DNA from: an uncultured Bacteroidota bacterium
GTDB lineage: Bacteria; Bacteroidota; Bacteroidia; Bacteroidales; VadinHA17
Direction of reading: 5' to 3'
Length of the DNA: 58,458 nucleotides
NCBI GenBank assembly: GCA_937864815.1
Contig: CALMJY010000331.1
Location: 1 to 58,458, forward strand
The position numbers were made by a program, and so were the translations under genes. Positions 34,539-44,779 of the stretch are shown here, in pieces. The notes under the pieces are model-generated. The model was not told the origin of the DNA. It saw only the letters and a list, made by a program, of their open reading frames with translations, and made no database searches. The stretch's first letter is position 1. Each line of letters opens with the position of its first letter.

Positions 34539-35225
34539 ATGAGTAACATAAAAATTCTCCTTGCTGAAGACGATAATAATCTGGGAATCCTGCTCAAGAA
34601 TTACCTGAATGCCAAGAACTTCGATACTATACTTGCCAGAACAGGCACCCAGGCTCTCGATGCATTTTCATCAGGATCTTTTAATATTTGCATTTTTGAT
34701 ATCATGATGCCCGAGATGGATGGCATAACTCTGGCCAAGGAGATCCGCCTTTCCAATCAGGAGATCCCGATTATTTTTCTTACTGCAAAGAATCAGCAGG
34801 AAGATATTATTGAAGGGTTTATTTCAGGAGCTGATGATTACATTACAAAGCCATTTTCGATGGAAGAACTGCTTTACCGTATTGAAGCAATATTGAGGAG
34901 AACCAGTAATACAAATGCTGGTGTTAAGGAGGGGCCATATTTAATTGGCACCTTTTCATTTGATCCCCTCAAACAGATACTTGGTCACAAAGGAAAAAAC
35001 ATAAAACTTACAACAAAGGAATCTGAGCTGCTGGACCTTCTTTACCGTCACAGAAATGAGATACTTGAGAGAAATTTTGCTCTGAAATCCATCTGGATTG
35101 ATGATAACTATTTTAATGCAAGAAGTATGGATGTATATATATCAAGACTGAGAAAATATCTTGGTAAGGATCCGTCGCTTAAGATCCTGAATATTCACGG
35201 TAAAGGGTACAAGCTGATCTGTTAA
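34539..35225 (+). CDS. rprY: OmpR-family response regulator, RprY-like
   Basis: The 228-residue regulator has a receiver domain with the acidic pair EDD near residue 10, the phospho-acceptor Asp in FDIMMPEMDG (about 54) and the Lys of TKPFS, followed by a winged helix DNA-binding domain with SMDVYISRLRKYL. It closely resembles RprY of Bacteroides in the receiver half (FLTAKNQQEDIIEGF, GADDYITKPFSMEEL). It follows the kinase gene in the same operon, and a hairpin at 35230 ends it. Confidence 0.88.
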   Translation: MSNIKILLAEDDNNLGILLKNYLNAKNFDTILARTGTQALDAFSSGSFNICIFDIMMPEMDGITLAKEIRLSNQEIPIIFLTAKNQQEDIIEGFISGADDYITKPFSMEELLYRIEAILRRTSNTNAGVKEGPYLIGTFSFDPLKQILGHKGKNIKLTTKESELLDLLYRHRNEILERNFALKSIWIDDNYFNARSMDVYISRLRKYLGKDPSLKILNIHGKGYKLIC

Positions 35226-35229
35226 GAAC

Positions 35230-35261
35230 AATCCTGTCAGGAAAAATTCCTTAACAGGATT
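35230..35261. terminator. Hairpin between convergent rprY and lepA
   Basis: AATCCTGT pairs with ACAGGATT, with an inner AGGAA/TTCCT stem. It is placed so that it could stop transcription from both sides, though the flanking T-runs are weak. Confidence 0.6.
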
Positions 35262-35283
35262 ATATTCAGGTTAGTTGAACGGG

Positions 35284-37071
35284 TTAATCGAGTTTAAGAA
35301 CAGCAAGAAAGGCCTGTTGAGGAACTTCTACATTACCTACCTGCCGCATCCGCTTCTTTCCTTTTTTCTGTTTCTCAAGCAGTTTTCGCTTTCTGGTAAT
35401 ATCTCCTCCATAGCACTTAGCCGTAACATCCTTTCTCACAGCTTTTACAGTTTCACGTGCAATTATTTTGGCACCGATAGCAGCCTGAATTGCAATATCA
35501 AACTGTTGTCGCGGAATAAGCTCTTTCAGTTTTTCACACATCTTCCTTCCGAAATCATATGCATGGCCCCTGTAAATAAGAGTGGAAAGGGCATCAACCA
35601 TTTCACCATTCAGAAGAATATCGAGTCGCACGAGGTCAGCTTTCTGATAATTGGTATAATAATAATCGAAAGATGCATAGCCTTTTGATATACTTTTAAG
35701 CTTATCGTAGAAATCAAAAACAATTTCTGAAAGAGGCATCTCAAAAGTAAGCTCAACCCTGTCGCGGGTAAGATATATCTGGTTCTTCAGAATTCCTCTC
35801 TTATCAATACATAGAGTCATTATTGAACCCACATACTCTGATAATGTTATTATCTGTGCAATTATATAGGGTTCCTCAATGCGCTCCAGGTAATTTACTG
35901 CCGGTAATCCTGAAGGATTATGAACATCTATTTCTTCTCCCTTTGTGGTATAGGCTTTAAACGAAACGTTTGGCACAGTGGTAATTACATCCATATTAAA
36001 CTCCCGGTCGAGCCTTTCCTGAATTATTTCCATATGCAATAATCCAAGGAAGCCGCACCTGAATCCGAAACCAAGGGCTGCTGATGATTCAGGGACAAAT
36101 GAGAGAGAAGCATCATTCAGATGAAGCTTTTCAATGGACGTCCGCAGATCCTCATAGTCATCCGCGTCAACAGGATAAATACCTGCAAAAACCATTGGCT
36201 TGACATCTTCAAATCCTGAAATAGCCTCACTGCACGGATTTTTTACATGGGTTATTGTATCACCAACTTTAACTTCAGCGGACACTTTCACACCTGTAAT
36301 AATATACCCCACATCACCAACACCCATAATACTGCGGGGATCCTGCTTAAGCTTCAGTACTCCGATTTCCTCGGCATTGTATTCATGATCGGTATTCACA
36401 AATTTTACTTTGTCACCCTTTCTGATTGTTCCATTCACAATTTTAATATAGGCGATTATGCCTCTGAATGAATTAAAGATCGAATCAAAAATTAAGGCCT
36501 GAAGGGGAGCTTCAGGATCACCTGACGGATGAGGTATAAGGTTAACAATCTCCTCAAGGATTTTGTCAACACCCATTCCGGTTCTTGCGCTTGCTTCAAT
36601 GATATCCTCCCTTTTGCAGCCCACCAGGTCAACAATCTGGTCTTTAACCTCTTCAGGCATCGCTGCCGGGGAATCCATCTTATTCAGAACCGGAATAATT
36701 GCAAGGTTATGATCAATTGCCATGTAGAGGTTTGAGATTGTCTGGGCCTGTATTCCCTGCGTGGCATCAATAACGAGCAATGCACCTTCGCATGCGGCTA
36801 TAGAACGCGATACCTCATACGAAAAATCCACATGGCCCGGAGTATCAATAAGATTGAGTATGTATTTCTTTCCCCCATAGGTATATTCCATCTGTATTGC
36901 ATGGCTCTTTATTGTAATACCTCTCTCCCGCTCCAGATCCATGTCGTCAAGTACCTGGTCCTGGAATTCCCGCTCGGAAATAGTATTTGTTGCCTCAAGC
37001 AGCCTGTCAGCAAGGGTACTCTTGCCATGATCAATATGAGCTATTATGCAGAAATTACGGATGTTTTCCAT
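35284..37071 (-). CDS. lepA: Elongation factor 4 (LepA)
   Basis: The 595-residue translational GTPase remobilises stalled ribosomes by back-translocation. G1 is [15 protein letters not shown], switch region [12 protein letters not shown]3 DTPGHVDF, G4 NKMD; the LepA-specific C-terminal domain ends [17 protein letters not shown]. Its length is typical. No neighbour shares its function; groESL lies upstream on the same strand with a strong terminator between. Confidence 0.98.
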   Translation of the reverse strand: MENIRNFCIIAHIDHGKSTLADRLLEATNTISEREFQDQVLDDMDLERERGITIKSHAIQMEYTYGGKKYILNLIDTPGHVDFSYEVSRSIAACEGALLVIDATQGIQAQTISNLYMAIDHNLAIIPVLNKMDSPAAMPEEVKDQIVDLVGCKREDIIEASARTGMGVDKILEEIVNLIPHPSGDPEAPLQALIFDSIFNSFRGIIAYIKIVNGTIRKGDKVKFVNTDHEYNAEEIGVLKLKQDPRSIMGVGDVGYIITGVKVSAEVKVGDTITHVKNPCSEAISGFEDVKPMVFAGIYPVDADDYEDLRTSIEKLHLNDASLSFVPESSAALGFGFRCGFLGLLHMEIIQERLDREFNMDVITTVPNVSFKAYTTKGEEIDVHNPSGLPAVNYLERIEEPYIIAQIITLSEYVGSIMTLCIDKRGILKNQIYLTRDRVELTFEMPLSEIVFDFYDKLKSISKGYASFDYYYTNYQKADLVRLDILLNGEMVDALSTLIYRGHAYDFGRKMCEKLKELIPRQQFDIAIQAAIGAKIIARETVKAVRKDVTAKCYGGDITRKRKLLEKQKKGKKRMRQVGNVEVPQQAFLAVLKLD

Positions 37072-37142
37072 TCAGTATGCCTGACATTTAAAACAGGTGC
37101 AAATATATAAAATTAAACAAACATAGATGCCTTGTTATAAAA

Positions 37143-37174
37143 GTGTAAGGTCAGCTAGCCAGCTGACCTTACAC
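37143..37174 (-). terminator. Terminator of groESL
   Basis: A perfect 14-base stem, GTGTAAGGTCAGCT with its complement, and a four-base loop. On the minus strand it is followed by TTTTATAA, 33 bases after groEL. It separates groESL from lepA. Confidence 0.88.
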
Positions 37175-37206
37175 CATTAAAATCTGTATGTGATATTATT
37201 TGAATA

Positions 37207-38853
<1,647 letters not shown>

Positions 38854-38871
38854 TTAATTGTTTCGATTGGA

Positions 38872-39150
38872 TTAAGCTATAAACAGAATATCGGTCTGTG
38901 ATATAAGAAGATAATCTTCACCATCAATTGTCAGTTCCTGACCTGAATATTTTCCATAAAGAACCTGGTCGCCTTTTTTTACTTCCATTTCTTCATCCTT
39001 TTTTGCAGCTCCGACAAGTATAACTTTGCCCTGACGGGGTTTTTCCTTTGCTGAATCAGGAATAATAATTCCGCTTGCTGTTTTTTCCTCAGCCTCATTA
39101 GGTTTTACAAGAACCTTACCTGCTAGGATTTTTCCTTTGATTTGTGCCAT
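38872..39150 (-). CDS. groES: Co-chaperonin GroES (Hsp10)
   Basis: The 92-residue protein caps GroEL. The mobile-loop segment EEKTASGIIIPDSAKEKP and the C-terminal YGKYSGQELTIDGEDYLLI are standard. No CIRCE inverted repeat is seen upstream; instead there is a secG terminator and a possible sigma54-type promoter. Confidence 0.98.
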   Translation of the reverse strand: MAQIKGKILAGKVLVKPNEAEEKTASGIIIPDSAKEKPRQGKVILVGAAKKDEEMEVKKGDQVLYGKYSGQELTIDGEDYLLISQTDILFIA

Positions 39151-39196
39151 TTCTATTTAGTTTTAAAGTTAAACATCAATTCTGACTCACAATTTT

Positions 39197-39214
39197 ATCA
39201 CATTCCATGCCAAA
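39197..39214 (-). promoter_or_regulatory. Possible sigma54-type promoter for groES
   Basis: On the minus strand TTTGGCATGGAATGTGAT lies about 45 bases before the groES start. GG is in the -24 box and the 10-base spacing is correct, but the -12 box reads GA rather than GC. A sigma54-dependent activator is encoded upstream in the same gene cluster (41133-42380). Confidence 0.35.
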
Positions 39215-39216
39215 GG

Positions 39217-39250
39217 CAAAAAAAGTGTCAGATATGACAAACTGACACTT
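39217..39250 (-). terminator. Terminator after secG / dyad before groES
   Basis: AAGTGTCAG and CTGACACTT form a perfect nine-base stem with a ten-base loop, followed on the minus strand by TTTTTT. It would end the secG transcript. The loop holds a further TGTCA half-site, so a protein-binding role for groES control is also possible. Confidence 0.75.
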
Positions 39251-39276
39251 ATAAATATGACAATTTAAATTATGTC

Positions 39277-39642
39277 TTAATTTTCAGTCTTCTGCGGATC
39301 AGCAGCAGGAGTTGAAGAAGGTGTCGGAACGGCTGTAGGCAAAGTAGGAATAGCATTAGGATCAACCGCATTCTGAATCTGATTTTCAATCCTTGAACGA
39401 CTTCCTTCCGCACCTCTGGGTATGGTAGCTGTTGCCACAACACATAATATAAGAATTGCTCCTGCAAGAGTCCAGGTTGACTTTTCAAGAAAGTCTGCTG
39501 TCTTGCGGATTCCCATTGTCTGACCTGCAGATGTAAAATTGGCAGCAAGGCCTCCTCCTTTGGAATTCTGAACAAGAACTACCAGTATCTGAAGAAAACA
39601 TGCTATCAGAACAAGTACCGAAACAAAAATATAAATACCCAT
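39277..39642 (-). CDS. secG: Preprotein translocase subunit SecG
   Basis: The 121-residue protein has two transmembrane helices (about 3-22 and 55-75) with the conserved VLVQNSKGGGLAANF and MGIRKTADFLEKSTW in between, then a proline/threonine-rich C-terminal tail, as in Bacteroidota SecG. It belongs to the SecYEG channel. It starts four bases after the stop of the TPR-protein gene and is in one operon with lptE and the sigma54 activator. Confidence 0.95.
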   Translation of the reverse strand: MGIYIFVSVLVLIACFLQILVVLVQNSKGGGLAANFTSAGQTMGIRKTADFLEKSTWTLAGAILILCVVATATIPRGAEGSRSRIENQIQNAVDPNAIPTLPTAVPTPSSTPAADPQKTEN

Positions 39643-39646
39643 CTCT

Positions 39647-40603
39647 CTATTTTTTTATATACTCTTTTACTTTTTCAATTTGAGCTGCAAAGTAACTGCT
39701 TTTTTCCGGAAATTTCAAACTTAATTTTTCATATATGTCAATTGCTTTGGAATAATAGCCCTGATTAACATATATCCTTGCCAGTGTTTCAGTCACAAAT
39801 GTCTCCCTTTCTTCTACATGCGGTTTGGAAAGATCTTCAACAGGTTGATTACTTTTTTCCCTGACTGGTTCAATACGGGGATTCGAAATTATAAATTTAT
39901 CAATAAGCTCGTTCTGAAGTTGTTTTCTGGATGTCTTCAAACCTGTATCTGATGACAATTCGACACTATTTGTCTCTTTTTCATCATAATTATTCCCATT
40001 TACTTCTGTTTCTATCTCAAGGAGATCTGCCTTTTCTGGCAATGAAAAGCCCGGATCCATGAAGAAAATGTTTTCCTCTTCTCCCTGACTGTTTTCGTCC
40101 ATTATCAGGACTACCCTGTCGGTTTCATCATTTTCAGTATTCCCTGTAACAAGGACTGGGTGAGATGCAGCACTTGTATCAACTTCATCTGTCCCTTCAT
40201 TTATTGCTTTTCCGTTATCCTTCTCCAGTTCAGAGATCAGAAGATCACTGTTCTTTGCGGTCTCGATCACAGTCTGTTCAGTATCCGGAGTATCAGCGGA
40301 ATAATCTGAAACCTGTGGATTAACTGATTTAACATCTGCGGTAATATTTACCTGAACTGGTTCCTGAAGCTTCTCTGTCTTCAACAGATAATAAAGCACT
40401 TCACGGTCAGCGATGTGTATAGCAGAATTCCGGAGTTGCTTTTCAAACTTAATATCCTCATTATCCTTAAGACCCTTCAGCAGAAGCATGTGGGCACTCT
40501 GAAAATAAGGGAACATGTCAATAAGCTCATAAACCTCACCCAGCATGGATTTGTTTACCGGAGACCTGCCTCCAATCATATTTAGAAAGTCACTTCTGTT
40601 CAT
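39647..40603 (-). CDS. TPR-containing protein of the lptE-secG operon
   Basis: The 318-residue protein has a helical N-terminus (NRSDFLNMIGGRSPVNKSMLG, then YFQSAHMLLLKGLKD), a long acidic low-complexity middle (about 100-240) and a C-terminal TPR-like pair, TFVTETLARIYVNQGYYSKA-type, ending in KVKEYIKK. No signal peptide. Its place between lptE and secG is conserved in Bacteroidota. It may be a cytoplasmic scaffold; function not known. Confidence 0.75.
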   Translation of the reverse strand: MNRSDFLNMIGGRSPVNKSMLGEVYELIDMFPYFQSAHMLLLKGLKDNEDIKFEKQLRNSAIHIADREVLYYLLKTEKLQEPVQVNITADVKSVNPQVSDYSADTPDTEQTVIETAKNSDLLISELEKDNGKAINEGTDEVDTSAASHPVLVTGNTENDETDRVVLIMDENSQGEEENIFFMDPGFSLPEKADLLEIETEVNGNNYDEKETNSVELSSDTGLKTSRKQLQNELIDKFIISNPRIEPVREKSNQPVEDLSKPHVEERETFVTETLARIYVNQGYYSKAIDIYEKLSLKFPEKSSYFAAQIEKVKEYIKK

Positions 40604-40609
40604 ATGTGA

Positions 40610-41149
40610 CTACCAGTTTACAAATGCCTTATTGAAAATATCCTCAATGATCAGTTCCACTATTTTTTCCACCAGATCCTGCTCCACCGCACTGAGGTCC
40701 AGATTGCTGTCATAGTCTTCATAACGTGTAAATGTCTGGTCAAAGCTCAGATCCGTATCTACACTATTTGTGTATTTCACCCTGACTGTAATTGAGAACC
40801 TGTTCATAGCCGCATATGCATCTGCCGCTACTGTCAGTGGCATTGTCTTGTACTCTGTGATTTCTCCCTCAAAGTTGACATCTCCAAGGTTGCTTACGAT
40901 CTCAAGGCTTGTCTGTGCCTTACACTTGTCAATCAGTTCATCTGTGATTCTCTGATCAAGTCCGGGCTGTACCAGTGCAGCCCTGTTCAGAAAGTTCTGA
41001 ACACTGAGCGTTCTGATCTGTGGTGATATGCTTGCCCCAGAAAATGAATAAGATACCTTACATCCGGTCAGAAAAGTAAACAGGGCAAGGAAGGATAAAA
41101 TAATAATCTTATCAGAAAAGTAATATCTGGTTTTATGATTCAATTCCAT
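40610..41149 (-). CDS. lptE: LptE-family lipopolysaccharide-assembly lipoprotein
   Basis: The 179-residue protein has an N-terminal signal with lipobox LTGC (about residue 30) and the LptE fold: an early VSYSFSGASISPQIRTLSVQ, RITDELIDKCKAQTSLEIV and the C-terminal FTRYEDYDSNLDLSAVEQDL. LptE plugs the LptD barrel that places LPS in the outer membrane. The start overlaps the end of the upstream sigma54-activator gene by 17 bases, so the two are translationally linked. Confidence 0.85.
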   Translation of the reverse strand: MELNHKTRYYFSDKIIILSFLALFTFLTGCKVSYSFSGASISPQIRTLSVQNFLNRAALVQPGLDQRITDELIDKCKAQTSLEIVSNLGDVNFEGEITEYKTMPLTVAADAYAAMNRFSITVRVKYTNSVDTDLSFDQTFTRYEDYDSNLDLSAVEQDLVEKIVELIIEDIFNKAFVNW

Positions 41150-42380
41150 ATTCTTTTATTTTCCTGTAGAGGGTTCTTTCTGAAATGCCAAGTTCCTGTG
41201 CCGCCAGCTTTCTCTTTCCCTTATATTTTTCAAGTGCCTTGTTTATCATCTCAACCTCCTTATCGGCAAGAGATAAGGACTCTTCTATTATCTCTTCGGT
41301 ATCCTGTATATTTTTCCTTGCAGTATGCACCTTAAAATCTGGCTGGACAGCCTCTGTATCTGCCTCATCAGGAATACTCCTTTCTGAGTCCCTGAACAGA
41401 TTCTTTATGGGACCGGAGTTCGCTTCAGTGACCTGAAGATCTATATCACCCCTGCGTATCAGGTCAAAAACCAGCTTCTTAAGATCATTCATATCGCTTT
41501 TCATATCGAAAAGAATCTTGTAGAGGAGCTCCCGTTCAGAGGCAAAAGACTTGTCATCATCTTTTCTTATAACAGCAGGTAGTTTTACTCCGCCATATTC
41601 AGGAAGGTAGTTCGACAGTGTCGCTGCATTTATCTCCCTCTCACTTTCAATTATCGATATCTGTTCTGATATATTCTTCAACTGCCTTACATTTCCGGGC
41701 CACGAATAATTTAAAAGCATATTTTTTGCTTCTGAATCAAGCCTGATCGCCGGCATCCTGTACTTTTCAGCAAAATCAACAGAAAATTTTCTGAAAAGGA
41801 GAAAGATATCTTCTCCTCTGTCTCTGAGTGCAGGAATTCTTATGGGGACTGTGTTCAGACGATAAAAAAGATCCTCCCTGAATCTTCCTTCATCAATGGC
41901 CCTTGGCACATCAACATTGCTTGCTGCTATTACCCTGACATTTGTTTTCTGGACTTTTGAGGATCCAACCTTCATGAATTCCCCTGTTTCAAGTACTCTC
42001 AGCAGCCTTACCTGTGTTGAAAGTGGAAGCTCTGCTACCTCATCAAGAAAAATAGTCCCGCCGTCAGCAACTTCGAAGTATCCCTTCCGGCTTTCGGTAG
42101 CACCAGTGAAGGATCCCTTTTCATGTCCAAAAAGTTCCGAGTCAATTGTACCTTCAGGAATTGCTCCGCAGTTAACTGCTATGTATTGTCCGTGCTTTCT
42201 TGTACTATAGCTGTGTATGACCTGAGGAAATATCTCCTTCCCTGTCCCGCTTTCACCTGAAATCAGAACTGAAAGATCTGTCGGGGCCACCTGAGCAGCG
42301 ATGTCAATGGCCCTGTTAAGTCCTTCATAATTACCAATTATACCGAACCTTTGCTTGATGTTTTGCAAATCTCTCATCAT
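41133..42380 (-). CDS. Sigma54-dependent transcriptional activator
   Basis: The 415-residue protein starts directly with an AAA+ domain: Walker A SGESGTGKE (about 41-49), the sigma54-contact loop GSFTGA (a variant of GAFTGA), Walker B GGTIFLDEV and the arginine finger region FREDLFYRL. A Fis-type HTH (KLAAQELGISERTLYRKIKEYG) ends it. No sensory domain precedes AAA+, so control is probably by level or partner protein. It is the first gene of the lptE-TPR-secG operon, consistent with envelope-stress or secretion control. Confidence 0.92.
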   Translation of the reverse strand: MMRDLQNIKQRFGIIGNYEGLNRAIDIAAQVAPTDLSVLISGESGTGKEIFPQVIHSYSTRKHGQYIAVNCGAIPEGTIDSELFGHEKGSFTGATESRKGYFEVADGGTIFLDEVAELPLSTQVRLLRVLETGEFMKVGSSKVQKTNVRVIAASNVDVPRAIDEGRFREDLFYRLNTVPIRIPALRDRGEDIFLLFRKFSVDFAEKYRMPAIRLDSEAKNMLLNYSWPGNVRQLKNISEQISIIESEREINAATLSNYLPEYGGVKLPAVIRKDDDKSFASERELLYKILFDMKSDMNDLKKLVFDLIRRGDIDLQVTEANSGPIKNLFRDSERSIPDEADTEAVQPDFKVHTARKNIQDTEEIIEESLSLADKEVEMINKALEKYKGKRKLAAQELGISERTLYRKIKEYGIES

Positions 42381-42450
42381 AACAGTTTGGAATTGCGAAT
42401 TTAACGTTTTTTTAAATCATAGGGAAATGCAATTTTAGTATTTTAGCAAT

Positions 42451-43233
42451 ATGAAGCCAAATAAGAAATACCAGTTTGCCGGCATTATTCCGGCACGATA
42501 TGCATCATCGAGATTTCCGGGTAAGCCTCTTGCCATCATTGGTGACAGGACTATGATACAAAGAGTGTATGACCAGGCCTGTAAAGCACTTGATCTTGTA
42601 TATGTTGCCACTGATGATAAACGTATATACGACACTGTAATTTCATTTGGTGGAAAGGCTGTTATGACATCCCCCGATCATTTCAGCGGTACTGACAGAT
42701 GCTCCGAAGCTGCTTCCCTGATCATGGCTGAGACAGGGAGTATCATCGATATTGTCATAAATATCCAGGGTGATGAACCATTTATCCGGCCGGAGCAGAT
42801 AAAGCTCCTTATGGAATGTTTTGATTCAGAGGGAGTTGATCTGGCAACATTAATCAGGAAAGTTGAAGCCCCGGAGGATATCTTCAATCCAAACCAGCCT
42901 AAGGTTATTATCAACACGGCAGGTGATGCAATCTATTTCAGCCGTTCGGTTATTCCCTATGTCAGAGATGCAGAAAAAGAAGACTGGGTAAAAAAGCATC
43001 AGTTTTACAAACATCTTGGGCTTTATGCTTATCGTACATCTGTTCTTTCCATAATAACAAAATTGCCAAAAAGCCCTCTGGAAATTGCAGAATCGCTTGA
43101 ACAAAACAGGTGGATCGAAAATGGTTTCAGGATAAGAACAGCTGTAACTAAATGGGAAAGTATAGGTATTGATACTCCCGAAGATCTTGAAAAAGCCAAG
43201 CTTATGCTTGAAGAATTTGACAAAATTTGTTAA
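42451..43233 (+). CDS. kdsB: CMP-KDO synthetase
   Basis: The 260-residue enzyme activates 3-deoxy-manno-octulosonate with CTP for LPS inner-core synthesis. The N-terminal GIIPARYASSRFPGKPLA, VYVATDDKRI, VINIQGDEPFI and LGLYAYRTSVL are diagnostic. It is divergent from the sigma54 activator (70 bases apart). A -7-like TATTTTAG lies just before the ATG. Confidence 0.95.
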   Translation: MKPNKKYQFAGIIPARYASSRFPGKPLAIIGDRTMIQRVYDQACKALDLVYVATDDKRIYDTVISFGGKAVMTSPDHFSGTDRCSEAASLIMAETGSIIDIVINIQGDEPFIRPEQIKLLMECFDSEGVDLATLIRKVEAPEDIFNPNQPKVIINTAGDAIYFSRSVIPYVRDAEKEDWVKKHQFYKHLGLYAYRTSVLSIITKLPKSPLEIAESLEQNRWIENGFRIRTAVTKWESIGIDTPEDLEKAKLMLEEFDKIC

Positions 43234-43275
43234 TTTTAGCACAGTTTTTGCTGGTAAATGATGAATTAGCTGTTT

Positions 43276-43644
43276 ATGAAGAAAGGTTTACTCTTTATCT
43301 TCCTTGTAATGACTGCATTTACCCTCTATTCACAGAAGGATACGGTCATTTACAGCTCATCGTTTTCAGGCCGGGAATATCCCCGGGAGGGTAATAATTC
43401 AAATATTACCATATATCCTGTTCCTGTTAAAGAAAATAATTTCACAATAAAAGCCGAAAAGGATATCGCTTTTGTCAAGATCACAAATATCATTGGTCAG
43501 GACATTTATAAAAACCGTTACAGCAATCAGCAAACTATCAGAATTCTCCTCGAAAATCCAAAAAGAGGGATGTACCTGGTAACAATAATATTTTCTGATG
43601 ATACCAGGGTAGTTAAGAAAATAATGGTTGAGGAGACTGACTAA
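43276..43644 (+). CDS. Stand-alone T9SS sorting-domain protein
   Basis: The 122-residue protein has a signal peptide (MKKGLLFIFLVMTAFTLYSQ), a short linker of about 20 residues and then a type IX secretion type A sorting domain: ITIYPVPVKENNFTIKA, VKITNIIGQDIYK and GMYLVTIIFSDDTRVVKKIMV. There is no cargo domain between signal and sorting tail. It may be a surface peptide, a remnant of a larger gene, or a decoy substrate of the secretion system. It lies 42 bases after kdsB. Confidence 0.85.
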   Translation: MKKGLLFIFLVMTAFTLYSQKDTVIYSSSFSGREYPREGNNSNITIYPVPVKENNFTIKAEKDIAFVKITNIIGQDIYKNRYSNQQTIRILLENPKRGMYLVTIIFSDDTRVVKKIMVEETD

Positions 43645-43762
43645 ACATAACCCTCTGCAATTCAGCAAATAATCCCCTTATAACTTCTTTATCAGTTTTT
43701 AAACAAACTGTCTGTTTGTTTGTTTATAATTCTGAATGTCCCTAATTTTTAATCTGAAATAT

Positions 43763-44677
43763 ATGGAAGAAGGATTAAATGTATTTTCAATAAAAGACCT
43801 TGAAAATTTTTCAGGTATCAAAGCTCATACAATAAGGATATGGGAAAAGAGGTACAACATCCTTGAACCTGACAGGACCGATTCAAACATAAGGACTTAT
43901 AATGAGTCGGAACTCAAAAAAATCCTGAATGTATCATTTCTTAACAGAAACGGGCTGAAAATATCAAAAATAGCCAGGCTGAATGAGGATGAGCTGACCC
44001 GCAAAGTAATGACAATCAGCAGTAAAAATGATGATAAGTCAAATGATTTTCAACCTGGGAAAATTCTTACTTCAGCAATAAGGTTCAATGAAAACCTTTT
44101 CAGGGAAAATTTAACATCTCTTATTAAAACTCACGGACTGGAAAAGGCTTACTGCAGTTATATTCATCCGCTTCTGGAAAAAGCCAGGATCCTCTGGCAG
44201 ACCGGAAGTCTTTCCAGGGCACAGGAGCAATTTGTGAGAAACACTATAAAATATCTGATAATAACCGAGGATGTTAATCTCAAATCCTCCGCAAAAAGCT
44301 CAGCAGCCTCAGTAGCTATGATAAATACATATGACAATATCTCCGAAAACAATTTCCTCTTTTACAAATATGTTCTTAAAAAACTGGGATTGGATGTTAT
44401 ATTTATCGGCGGAATACTTCCTGCCTCTGAAGTTGTTGAAATTTACAAAACCAAGGCATTCGATTACCTGATTGCAAATTCTGGTCCCCTTGATTTTGCA
44501 GAAAAGAAAATCACATACTTCAGAAACATTGGAAAATCATTGATGCTTAAGAAGATAATCTTTACAGATTCTCCAACACCCAATGTCAGTAAAACTTCAG
44601 ATAAACTTATATATATTTCCGGTCCGGAAGATTTCATTAAGGTCGCTGGTTCACTGGTCAGTACTTTCTTATCCTGA
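43763..44677 (+). CDS. MerR-family regulator with degenerate cobalamin-binding domain
   Basis: The 304-residue protein begins with a MerR winged helix (VFSIKDLENFSGIKAHTIRI then WEKRYNILEPDRT), followed by a helical domain (about 90-180) and a Rossmann-like cobalamin-binding fold. CarH/LitR proteins have this layout and use an E/D-x-H motif for B12; here the matching stretch reads INTYDNISENNFLFYKYVLK, with no His. Hence B12 and light sensing are doubtful. The ATG at 43763 is preferred over one nine codons upstream because it begins just before the HTH. No carotenoid or photolyase gene is near. Confidence 0.85.
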   Translation: MEEGLNVFSIKDLENFSGIKAHTIRIWEKRYNILEPDRTDSNIRTYNESELKKILNVSFLNRNGLKISKIARLNEDELTRKVMTISSKNDDKSNDFQPGKILTSAIRFNENLFRENLTSLIKTHGLEKAYCSYIHPLLEKARILWQTGSLSRAQEQFVRNTIKYLIITEDVNLKSSAKSSAASVAMINTYDNISENNFLFYKYVLKKLGLDVIFIGGILPASEVVEIYKTKAFDYLIANSGPLDFAEKKITYFRNIGKSLMLKKIIFTDSPTPNVSKTSDKLIYISGPEDFIKVAGSLVSTFLS

Positions 44678-44779
44678 CATATCAGGAGTTATCACCTCTA
44701 TTTCATGGTTGAAGTTGAACATGCAAATGCAGAAATCAGCACGAATGATAAAAACAGTTTATTCGAATGATTACATGTC

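Noticed and set aside
39150-39276. CIRCE element upstream of groES
   Set aside because: The TTAGCACTC-N9-GAGTGCTAA sequence is absent; the dyad present is different and followed by a T-run, fitting a terminator.
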